Under the pieces are notes generated by a model. It worked only from the letters and a program-made list of their open reading frames with translations. It was not told where the DNA came from and ran no database searches. DNA of 64,000 nucleotides, taken from Cyanophora paradoxa. Lineage: Eukaryota > Glaucocystophyceae > Cyanophorales > Cyanophoraceae. The position numbers and the translations under genes were made by a program. This document shows positions 47,052-57,446 of the stretch, in pieces (position 1 is the stretch's first letter; the number at the start of each line of letters is the position of its first letter). Where the stretch lies: contig QPMI01000178.1 in assembly GCA_004431415.1 (NCBI GenBank), forward strand, positions 62,001-126,000, written 5' to 3'.

Positions 47052-47450
47052 CCACACTGTCTACACAGTCTAGTAGTGTCACACACTGTAGTACTTAGTA
47101 CTAGTACTGGTAGTACACAGTCTACAGTGACTCTACACTGCAGTGACTGGTAAGTTCGCCGGACCTCCGGCGTACCCCTGTGTAAGCCGCCCGGCACTGG
47201 CCCGGCGCCGGCAGCGCGCCCGCAAGCACCGCGCGGGCGTCCGACGGTCGCGCGTCCGACGGTCACGGCCGCGGGCGTGCGCATGTGCGCACTGCGCATG
47301 CGCAAGCAGCACCAGACAGCTCATAGCATCATCGGCAGCACCAGACAGCTCATCATAGCTCATAGACAGCTCGATCGCGAAGGACTCAGGGCCGACTTTA
47401 TCACAGAGCCGCGCGCCCAGCTTAGCTTTCCTCGCGGGAGCGCAGCTGTC

Positions 47451-50355
47451 ATGGCCGCAGCTGTCAGCCGACACAAATGTCGAAACCGATGTCAGCTGCA
47501 GCCGAATGTATTTCTTTTTGTTTTGGCATTCCAGTCTGTCGCAATCATGATCAGCGCGCGGGCTTTGCATCCTGAATCAGCTGCAGCTGCGCATGCAGAC
47601 TCCTGGAGCGCAGCGGACGGGGGCAGAGAGCTGCACGCTATGGCTAGAGGCGCTGGAGCTTACACGTCTAAGTTTAGGTATGACCAGCTCGACGATGATC
47701 ATGAGCACGACCACGCGCACGCGGAATCGATATCCTCTGGCGTGGGCAAGCACGGAGGACCGTATGAGCAGCCGGAGGTGAACCGACTGTATGCATGCAG
47801 GCTTTGTTACCGGCCTGCTCGAGATGAGCACAGTTCGCGCATGCGCAGTTGATCCGAGATCTGCTCGCGGCGAGCGACGTGAAGTTTCTAACGGATCTAC
47901 ACGACCAGCACAGGAATCCGTTTCTGTACTTGCACCCGCACGGTCTGTCCGGGACCCGCGTGGATTCAAGAACAGAGCGTATGGGCGAGAGCGTTTTTAA
48001 CGCATGCATATGCATATGGCGCAGAGCTTGAGAAAGGCAGTCGGTTGAGGTCGATCGTGGAGAAGATTATGAATCGCCTGGGCCCCTCTTATTCGTACGA
48101 AGATCTCCTCTCTGATGGCGTTCGCATTTTCCTGTGCGCAGCAGAGCATTAATATTTCTTCGTTCAGTTTAATTAGATGCGAGGCCTGGACCTGACCTTG
48201 CAATTGCTCTTTCAAACGCAGATACGATCCCCAGAATGAAACCGGCAGAACAGTGTTCGCTAACGACTACCACAACGACGCGTGCGCACCCTATCGCCTC
48301 TGCATCCGCGCATCCCCCCCTTCGGCCTTCCTGCCAGCCCCCTCTCGTTCTCCTCCCCCCGCTTTTTTTTACCTCTTTCAACCTTCTTCTGATTTCCAGC
48401 CCCGCCAACGTTGTGCACGCTTGCGCAGATGTTGCCTCGAGGACTGCGGTAACTGGTATAAAACGTGCGTCTATGGTATTTATTATAATTAGAAAAACTT
48501 GGATTTTGAGCTTGATCATGACCGACTCAGATACAACGATGGCCGTCAGAGGCGATCGGGCATGGTAGTTTATCTTAACAGTGGATCTGAGTACGAGGGA
48601 GGGTTCACTGAATTTGTGGTTCGCTCCGATATCGATCGCGACTGCATCTAGATCTCCGGCTTCTCTCAATATGATCATGACCTCCCTCTCTAAGAACCTA
48701 GGATTGGAGATCAAGGGGCCCACGGGCTGGGCAGTGAAGTTTGATTTGCTGCGGAACAACTCCCTCTTCTGTCACGACTTTGCCGTTCACCGGGCTGGTC
48801 AGACAATTAGCGGCCGGCGACGGTTCGAGATGCCTGCGCATGCGCCCCTCATTCCGACGTCGGTGTGCGAGTTGCACTTGCCCACGACCGTTGACCGGGC
48901 TTGCGCAGGGTTATGACGTTCTTCATCAATGCCCCTTACGACTGGATGGAGTCGCGTGCCGGCCCGCTGGGCTACGACAGAGCCCGCGCGAACGAAATTC
49001 GAAGCCGATTCCAGGAAATGCATGCTTCGAATTCAGCCTCTGGTATCAATGCTGGGGTACCGGTGCCACAATTTGACGTCGACATCAAAGTCAACGAAGA
49101 CCGATTCGACTACGGTTCCGTGCGACCGGAGGTAGGCATTGCGATCGTTTGCGCAAGGCACCGTGCACGTGCACGTGGCACTGCTGCTGCTTGAATATAA
49201 TTAATATTACATATATAATTATATCTTACGTACCCTTTCGTTTTCTGCGGAACAGATTTGGCCCGCATTGAGCGAGCAGCAAGTCAAACATCTGACTGAC
49301 GCCTTGTACCAAGGCGACGACGAAAGCTTGACGCTGTTCAGAAAGGACGTTAACCCGCACGGTACCCAGCTTCCGAGTTCACTGGCGCTGGCGCCGGCAT
49401 GGACTTGCATTCACAGCTGATGCATCGCGATCACAGATGTGGACTTGGATCGAGGAGTACGTGAGGCTTTTGAGGCTGTGGTGCAAAGGCTGGGACCCTC
49501 GTACTCTTATGGTGACCTTTTCACTGCGAGATTCTACTCGTGCGTGCTGTGCATGTGTTCGTTCAAATTCGCACTGCCACGAGCAGCGCTATCGCTAGCG
49601 CTAGTTACTCATAATCATGGTCAATCCCTGCGCGATGTTAACGTTTTCCCTGGCAGACGTCGACCGGCGGCACCAGCTGCAACCGCTCTGCCCTTTTGCA
49701 AAGAGGAGTTTCACATCGATGCATGCTGCTTGGATGATTGCGCTGCATGGTACAGAGAGTGCGCCTGTGCCTGGACAAATTTCCCTGAATCGATATCAGA
49801 GCTGTCCTCTAGATCTAGATCTGGATCTGGATCTGAGAGATTCGCAGACACGGCCAAGGCCGGCAGAGGAGGAGTCAGGTCATCGTTTGGCTGAACAGCG
49901 CCTTTGAATACGAAGGGGGGCACTCGTCGTTTGACGTGAGCGTTCGCGAGTCGACGTCTAAATCTTGGACTCTTCCTGTCGAATCCCCAGATCGATATAT
50001 ATCGATCTGCAGCTGGGGCCACTAATTAAATATAAATGGCTGACTTCATCTTCTCCTCAGAACCTGGGCCTGCACGTCAAGGGCCCCGCGGGAACGGCCC
50101 TCAAATTCGATCTCCTCCAGAACGGCACGCTCCTCTGCGACGACTTCGCGATCCACCGCGAGGCGCCCGTGACGCAGGGTGTAAAGCGGTCCGTGTTGCC
50201 ATTGGCTCAGCTCCGCATCCCGCAACTGCCCTTGAATCGTTCTTCTGCTCTTTCTGCTTAGGATTCTGCTTCTATGGATGCTCGCTCCGCTTGAGTGGAT
50301 GGAGACGCTGAAAGGGCCGTCGGGATACGACCCAGCTTTTGCTCGAGCGAACTAG
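47451..50355 (+). CDS. Tandem two-domain 2-oxoglutarate/Fe(II) oxygenase, prolyl-4-hydroxylase type
   Basis: The N-terminus (ATG 47451) has a signal-like hydrophobic stretch (NVFLFVLAFQSVAIMISARA). Two homologous domains follow with mostly shared intron positions. Domain A runs about 47840-49130: IRDLLAASDVKFLTDLHDQH, MNRLGPSYSYEDL, YHNDACCLEDCGNWYKTY, NDGRQRRSGMVVYLNS, YEGGFTEF, LEIKGPTGWAVKFDLL, DFAVHR..., DWMES..GPLGYD. Domain B runs about 49256-50355: IWPALSEQQVKHLTDALYQ, QRLGPSYSYGD, FHIDACCLDDCAAWYREH, GQGRQRRSQVIVWLNS, YEGGHSSFD, LHVKGPAGTALKFDLL, DFAIHREAPVTQGVKRSVL, EWMETLKGPSGYD. The HxD (HND at 48271, HID at 49712), distal His and following K/R match the Fe and 2OG ligands of prolyl 4-hydroxylases, which act in the ER on secreted Pro-rich proteins. 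Substrate is unknown. The stop TAG is at 50353-50355. A downstream open frame to 50508 is left out. Confidence 0.72.
48282..48428 (+). other. Domain-A-specific intron inside the HxDACC motif
   Basis: Domain A reads CAC AAC GAC GC, then GTGCGC...TTGCGCAG, then A TGT TGC, giving HNDACC. At the same place domain B reads CAC ATC GAT GCA TGC TGC with no interruption. Removing the 147 bp restores the motif exactly, and the next intron (after WYK/WYR) is shared in position and phase by both domains. Confidence 0.8.
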
Positions 50356-51333
50356 ATCTGTACATATGTCACCAATCGTATATATGCAAAGCAAGCGACT
50401 TCGACAGTTGAAGACTAGCCTGAGGCACGTGAACGTGCACCGGTACCGTGGACGCAGAAGTTTGTGAAGGCAAAGGAGCGGAAATCGGATTCGGACATCA
50501 AGACCACGTAAGACGAACCAACAAGCGGCCGCCGACCGGGCACCTCTCTGCTAAAGAACCAGCGCATTTCATGTTCTAAAGATCTCACAGAGTCTAGATG
50601 AACTAGTACTTCGGAACCGGTGCATATAACACGACGATTATTAATTAGCAATAGCTGTACAATTGTTTTTCATCTAGATCTACCTCCCAGGCGTCGACGT
50701 CTTGTATATAGTCAGCATCCCTGCATGTATCAGGTAGCTATAGGCGCGGAGCGGGGGTCTGTGAGCAGCGTGTACGAATTCGAATGCAACCGTTGAGCAG
50801 ATCGGCAGGACCAGAGCGATACGCAGTCCCGTATACGTATACGTAGTGGCCCAGTGGCTCGGAAGTTGTCGGAAATCGGCCGCGAAAGCTTTGCAATTGC
50901 TCAGCGGCTTAATTAAATCATATGCATATGCATATCGCTGCGGGCTGCCGACAAGCATGATTGCCGGCCGCGGGCTGCGCATGCGCCGCGGCGCATGCCG
51001 CGCGCCGCGGCCCGCGGCGCAGTGCCGCAGCTGCAGTGCTAGCGCTAGCTATAGCGCTAGCGCTGCGACTTTCGTCCCGCACGAACGCGTGCACGTGCAC
51101 GCGCACACACGCGAGACGCGAGCCGATACGGGGTCTGTAACGGGGCCATCATACGGCTCCGAGCGATCGCGAGCGGAGACGTGCATCAATTTCGAATTCG
51201 TCACTGCATCGGATCCCTCCCCTCCCCCCCCGCTCCGGCCCCTGGGTACGACAGGCTTCGTTCGCAAGCAGCATTCGAAGGCGCCGGAATGCAGACGCCG
51301 CGAGCCAGCCCCTCTCCGGTTGGGGCTGGCCCG
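50356..51333. other. Spacer between the oxygenase gene and TRAPPC8
   Basis: It holds the 3' end of the oxygenase gene and the TRAPPC8 promoter side. Palindromic words are dense (TATACGTATACGTA at about 50833, CATATGCATATGCATAT at about 50919, GCGCTAGCTATAGCGCTAGCGC at about 51040-51065). I see no clear core promoter element and no gene. Confidence 0.55.
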
Positions 51334-54300
51334 ATGGCCAAGTACACGGTGCGGACGTGGGCGTCTGAGTCCACCGGCGCGCTGGTAATGGTCTCGTCGA
51401 CCGAGCGGGCCGAGGAGCTCTGCCGCCAGTGCTACGGCATGACGTTCGCCGATCTGCTCCGGCCCTTCGGCCACATCGAGAACATCAACAGTGCGACCGC
51501 CGAAGCGCGGGCCCGCGCGCCGCTCATCCGCGCCCCGCAGCTGTCGTGAAGGTCTCCTCGGAGCAGTCGACGGTTGTTCGGGAGCTCCGCGTGCGCTTCC
51601 TGCCGACGTCCGAGTGCCAGCAGCCACCCCTGGAGCTCTCCGACCCCATCCTCGCCCGCATCGTCTCGGACCACGGGAGCGGCTCCGAGGACGGCGTCGG
51701 GGACACCGTGGACCTGCGCAGCCCGCAGGACCTGCAGCGCTTCGTCCGCGGTGCGCCCGCCCGCCGGCCGCTGAGGCGCCGCCCGCCCGAGCCGCCGCGG
51801 CGCAGGGGCCAAGGACCCGTCGCCGTGGTTCCCCGCCTACCGCCGCGAGCTGAACCACGCGCTCCGATGCGGCGAGCACGAGGCCTTTGACGCGCCGCTC
51901 GCATGTGCGCCCCCGGCTCCGGGCCCGCGCGCCTCGGCGCGGCGCGGCGCGGCGCCGCGCCCCCGCCGTGAGCGCCGTCAAACGGCGCGCGTGCAGGCCT
52001 GGTGGTCGTTTCGAGCGCGGACCGCAACGCCGTGGACCGTTGCGTGGAGATGCTGCAGCCGGAGCGGCTCCCGCCCCTCTTCCAGCAGCAGGCGCCGGCC
52101 CCGCCCGCCCCGAGCCCCGCGCCGCCCCGCGCTGAAACGCAAGCGCGCGCGTGGCGGCGGCAGGTGATCGAGCCGAAGCCGCTGGCCGCCTACGTCCTCC
52201 TGCACGACCCGTCGGACCCGGCGTGCTCGTCTAAGTGCCCCCGCCCCCGCCCCAGCCCGCCCGCGCCCTGCTCCGCCGCCGCCGGCAGCGCCGACTCCCG
52301 CAGCAGGCAAGCGGAGGAGTCGCTGGCGGCCATGCGGGACACGTTCGGGCCCGGCCGCTGCACGCTCCTCCGTGTCAGGTGACCCGGCGCCCTCCGCCTC
52401 GACCCCGCCCGTCCCGCCCCGCCGACGCCCCGCACAGCCGCGCGGCGGGGGCGGGGCGGGGGCGGAGGGCGGGGACCCCGCGGCGGCGCCCTGGCTCGCG
52501 GCGGCGGTGCCTTACTTCTTCGGGACGCCGAGCGCGGCGCCCGGCGCGCGCGCCCCGGCCCGCGCTGAGGCTGAGGCCTTCCAAGCCCTCGTCCGCGACA
52601 TCGCGGTCCGAGTACCCCCTCCAGGGGGGGGTGAAGCGCCGCCGACCTGACATACCCCCCCCCCCTCCCCCCCAGGTCCGACTGCTGGTGCCCCACGTCG
52701 AGCGGTGCCTGCGCACGCTCGCGGACAAGGCGCGCCCCGCCCCGGGGGTACGCTCTTCGCCGCTTCGCTCACAGGGGTACGCAGATCCTGGCCACGCGGC
52801 GCGGCTTCAAGAACCAGTTCAAGTCGTGGTTCGGCGCCGGGCGCAAGGTCCGCCGCCCTTCCTTGACAAGCCGTACCCCTCGGCGATCCCCGTACCCCTC
52901 TCCGCAGGGCCCCACGGACGCGCGCGAGGGCGTGATCGAGCCCCCCGCCGGCTCCAGCGATCCACCTCGGTGCGCCGCAAGGGGTACCGTGTTCCGCGTC
53001 ATGTACCTTTTTTTCTGATGCAGTACCCCTCTCAGGTACCTCCACAATTCCGTCGAGCGGCAAATGCGCGTCGTCGGCGACCTGGCCTTCCAGGTACCCC
53101 CCCCCCCCACCTCGTACCAGTCCGGCCCCGTACCCCCCGCCGGTTCGAGCTCGTACCCCTCCCCCCGCAGCTGGGTGACTACGAGACGGCGCTGACGCAC
53201 TACCGCCTCGCGGCCGCCGACTTTAAGCAGGACAAGGTGGGACCCCGCTTCCCTCCCTCCTCTCCTCGCCTCTTCCGAGGGAGAAGCTGTACCCCCGCCC
53301 GCCCGACCGCCGCGCGCCAGGCCTGGGTGCAGCACGCGGGCGCGCAGGAGATGATCGGCGTCACGCTGCTGCTCCAGGCGCGCCGCCCCGGGCCCTGCGC
53401 TCCGCTCCGCTCCGCTCCATCACGCGCTCCGCTCACACGGGGCGCAGGACGCGGGGAAGCGGGAGGCCGAGGCTGCCCTAAAGGACGCCGTGGACGCCTA
53501 CGAGAAGGCCGGCGCCACCCGGTGCGTACCCCCCCCGCGCGCCCCGCGCCCCGCGCCCCGCGCCCCGCCCCCGCTTCCGGCTCGGGCCGACTGGCGCGTG
53601 CCGTCCCCGGGCGGCAGTTACGCGACGCGGGCGGCGCTGGCGCAGGCGGACGCGGCGGCCTCGCGCCTCGCCCTCGCCGACTCGGCCGCCCTCCTCCTCC
53701 ACGGTGCCTCCTCCCGCTGCCGAGGGGCGGGAGTTAGCTCGGCCCCGCAGCGGGGAGGGGGGGGAGGCAGGGGCGGGGCGGACGGGGGCCGGGCGCGCTG
53801 TCTGGGCTAGCACGGGCTCGGCTCGCCCCCGCCCTCCCCCTTGGGGCCGGGCCGGGCGGCCCCCGCGGCTGCTGACCCTCGGTGGGGACGCAGCGTCGCT
53901 GTCGGAGACGAACCTCCGCTCCGCGCTCCTCCTCGAGCAGGCACGCCCGCCCCGCCCGCCCGCGCCTTCCTCCCGCGCCCTCCCTCGCCCCCTTCGCCCC
54001 CGCCTGACGCTGTCGGCAGGCGGCGTTCTGCTACCTGCTGATGAGCCCCCAGAAGCTCCGCAAGTTCGCCTTCTTCCTCGTCCTCGCCGGCTACCGCTAC
54101 AACCTCTGCGCCCAGGCCCGCCCGCCCCCGCCGCCCCGCCCCGCCCCGCCCCGCTCCGCCGGCCTCCTCGCTCACTCGAGCGCGTCGGCGCAGAGGCGGC
54201 ACGCGGTGCGGTGCTACGGGCAGGCGCTGCGCATGTACGAGGACAAGAACTGGCAGGTGCGCCCTCGGCGGGCGTAGCCTGGGCCCAGGGGCCAAGGGCC

Positions 54301-55718
54301 AGGGGCTGGGCCTGACGTGCTCGGGGGCCACAGCACGTGGACGACCACATCCACTTCACCCTCGGGCGGTGCGCGGCCCTCGCCCCCGCCCGCCCCGACC
54401 CGCCCCGACCCGCCCCGCCCCTCCCGGCCCGGCCTCGCTGCTGAGGGGGCCTCGGGGCCGGGCCGGGCGCAGGCAATCCGCGCACCTCGGGCGCTTCGAC
54501 TCGGCGCTGCAGTACTTCACCCGCCTTCTCCACCCGTGCGCCCCGCCCCCGCCCCCGCCCCCGCCCCCGCCCCCGGCCCCGCTTCTTCTTTCCGTCTGTT
54601 GTTTACGGCTGCGGGGCAGGAGCACGCAGCCGGACAACCGGCAGCAGACCTTCGTGCGCGAGTACATCCACGTCGCCAGGGTACCCGCCCCCCTCCCTCC
54701 CCCTCGTTCTCTTCTGATCCCCTTCTGACTGATCACCTCGCCCCTCGCAGGCCTTCGTGAACAGGGAGGGACCCCGCGGCGAGGTGCGTGCGGCGCGGCC
54801 GGCCGCAGCCGCGGCGCCATCGGCCCCGCCCCCGCTCCCCGGGCCTCGGGGTCCCTCGGGCGGGGCCCGGGCAATGCATGCTCCAACCTTCCTCTAGACC
54901 AGGCTTCTTCTTCTTTCCTGCCTCTAGCCCGCCTTCTCCGCACCCGCGCGGCAGCGGCGGATGCGGACTTCTCTCCGACGGCTGATGTAAACCAACGCGC
55001 TTTCTCCCGCAGGTGAACGCGCCGATCCCGATCGTGCACGAGGGCTCTGTCCGCGTCGTCTCCGAGGGCGACGGCGCCGAGGCGGCGCAGCCGTCCCCCG
55101 GCGCCGACTCCTCCGCACCCGACGCCGCCGTCCGCCGCCCCCTCCTGCCCGTCCACTCGCTCGCTTGTCCGACTCGGATGGGATGGGATGGACAGGCGTG
55201 GCGGCACCTGGACGACGCGGCCGTGCGGAGCGCCCGCGTCCACGCCCTCCGCGCCCACGGCGTCCGCCCCGCCCCTCCTTCCCTCCCGTGCCTTCCGCAC
55301 CAGGCGGCGGGCTGAGGCGCCCCGCCCCGCAGCAGGCGGCGGCGCCGCGGCTCTTCCTGCAGCAGCCGCCGGCCGACTTCGCCGACAAGACGCACACCTT
55401 CTGCGCCCTCGGCGGTCCGCGAGTCTCCCGCCCCACCCCGCCCCGCCCCGCCCCGCCCCGCACAGAGCCCTCGGCTGCTCCCTTCTCACTCGCTCGCTCG
55501 CTCGCCCCCCGCGCCCCTCAGAGAGCGTCGTGGTCGAGGTCGACGTCACCAATCCGCTCAAGTCCGACCGGCCCTCCCGCCTCCGCGCCCGCGCCCTTCC
55601 CAGCCCGACGCGGCGCTGACGGGCCGGGCCCTCGCGCAGCGTCCCCATCGACGTGACCGACTGCCGCCTCGTGCTGGAGTTCACGCCCCCGCCCGCCCCG
55701 CCCGCCGCCGCCGCCCCG

Positions 55719-55757
<39 letters not shown>

Positions 55758-55894
55758 CCGCCCGCCTCCCCCGCCCTCGTCCGCCCCCCGAACCCCGGCC
55801 CCTCGAAAGGACCCTTACCCTTTCGCAGGGTACGGACGACGACTCCGTGACCAAGTCCGTCAGCTCCTTCACCATCCACGACCTTGCCGCCGGT

Positions 55895-55930
<36 letters not shown>

Positions 55931-57415
55931 CCGCCCCTCCCCTCCCTCCCAAACCCGAGCCGAGGCGGGCCCCCCCTCCCTCCCTCCCGGGGCGCAGGGC
56001 CGGACGGGGGCATCGTGCGCTCGACGACCGCGCCCGACCTCGCGCACCCGCCCCCCGCCGGCGCCCCGCAGGCAAGACCTGCCCTTCTATTCCTTCTTTC
56101 ATCGCCGTTTCGCTCGCTCGCTGACCGCTCCTCAGCGCGCGGCCGCGTCCGGAGCCGCCACTCCCGAGCCCGCCGCCCCGCCGCCCTCCACCGGTACCCC
56201 CGTCTCCTTCCCCGTCGCTCCACCCGCTCTCCCTTACCCCTCCCCCTTCCAGGCCCCGACTTCGAGATCGAGCCGATCCAGGCCACCATACCCCGCTCCA
56301 GCAAGTTCAAGGTTCGCGGACCCGCCGCCCCTCCCGCCCGCCTCCGGTTCGATTCCGCGCAGCTCCAGTTCCGCGTGCGGGCCGTCCGGGAGGGTACCAT
56401 CAAGGTCCTGCTCCTCCCCCCCTCCCACCCCCCGCCCCCCTTTCGAATCGATTCCGGCCCGATCTGAGCCGCCTGAACCTCAGGTGACGGCGGTGGAGTG
56501 GAAGCTGGCGAACGCGGTGACGGGCCGGCGCTCGCTCGCGGTGCGCGGCCGCCGCCTCAACCGCACCAAGAAGGAGCGCATGTCCGTGGTGCGCCGTACC
56601 CCTCCCGCCCACCCACCCCCCTCGTCCATCCGTCCCGACGTACGACGTACCCCCAGGTGCACGAGGCGGACCGGGTGGTGACGATCGTGGTGTCGGGGCC
56701 GATGCCGCGCCTCCAGGCCCGCCTCCTCGGCTTCCCCCCGGCCCTCCTCCACGGCGAGGCGCGCCTGATCTCATCTGATCTGATATGAGATGATCTGAGC
56801 TGATCTGAGCTGCCGGGCGCAGGTGCGGCGGGCGACGCTGGAGCTGCAGAACACGGGCCCCTGCGCCCTGCGCGCCCTCACCCTCGCCACCGACGCGCCC
56901 CACTTCTTCGCCTTCGCCCCCGGCGACGGCGAGGCCGGCGCCGCCGGCGGCGAGTCCCTCCCCGTCGCAGCCGGCCGCCGCGGCGTCCGCGGCCGCGTGT
57001 ACCCCCCCGGCGAGGGCGGCATCGTCAAGCTCTCGCCCTCCGAGGCGCGTACCCCCCTCCCTCCCTCGCTCCCCCCCCCTCCCCCCTGCTCTGAACCCTA
57101 CTCTTCCTCCTCAGGTTGGGGCGGGGGAGACGGTGCGGGTGGGGGTGTGGGTGCGGGGGGCGGAGCCCGGGCAGCACGCCCCGCGCCTCGTCTTCTACTA
57201 CGAGTCCGCCGAGAAGGTCCAACCGCCCCCGCCCCCCCGGCCCCGCCCCGAGTGTGAGGGAGGGGAAGAGGGAGGGAGAGGGACGCCTCAAGGCTCTTAA
57301 GCGAGCGAGCGCTGCGTTCGTTGCTGCGCGCCTGACCCCATCCGGTGCCGCGCAGGGCGCCGAGCAGCGGTACCGCATGCTGCGCCTCCAGGTGCGACCC
57401 AGGGGCCGCCTCGCG

Positions 57416-57446
<31 letters not shown>

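Larger units (their letters stand above)
44356..47450. other. Divergent intergenic region with MITEs and palindromic low complexity
   Basis: Shared 5' space between the Pro-rich gene (-) and the oxygenase gene (+). CTGCAG/GCAGGCTGCAG words fill 44815-44930. AGTACTAGTGAGTAGTA-like direct and inverted words fill 46420-46520 and 47040-47150. A 58-bp version (45984-46041) of the block at 45166-45194 contains an extra segment of about 29 bp. Two MITE-like elements are listed separately. I see no gene. Confidence 0.6.

Noticed and set aside
50356-50508. Extension of the oxygenase gene to the stop at 50506-50508 (...PWTQKFVKAKERK...)
   Set aside because: Domain B already ends in frame at TAG 50353-50355 at the point homologous to the end of domain A's GYD..RAN motif, and no donor site leads cleanly into the extra frame.
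53478-54533. Large minus-strand open frames over TRAPPC8
   Set aside because: They are antisense shadows of GC-rich exons and introns; conserved TRAPPC8 sequence lies on the plus strand.
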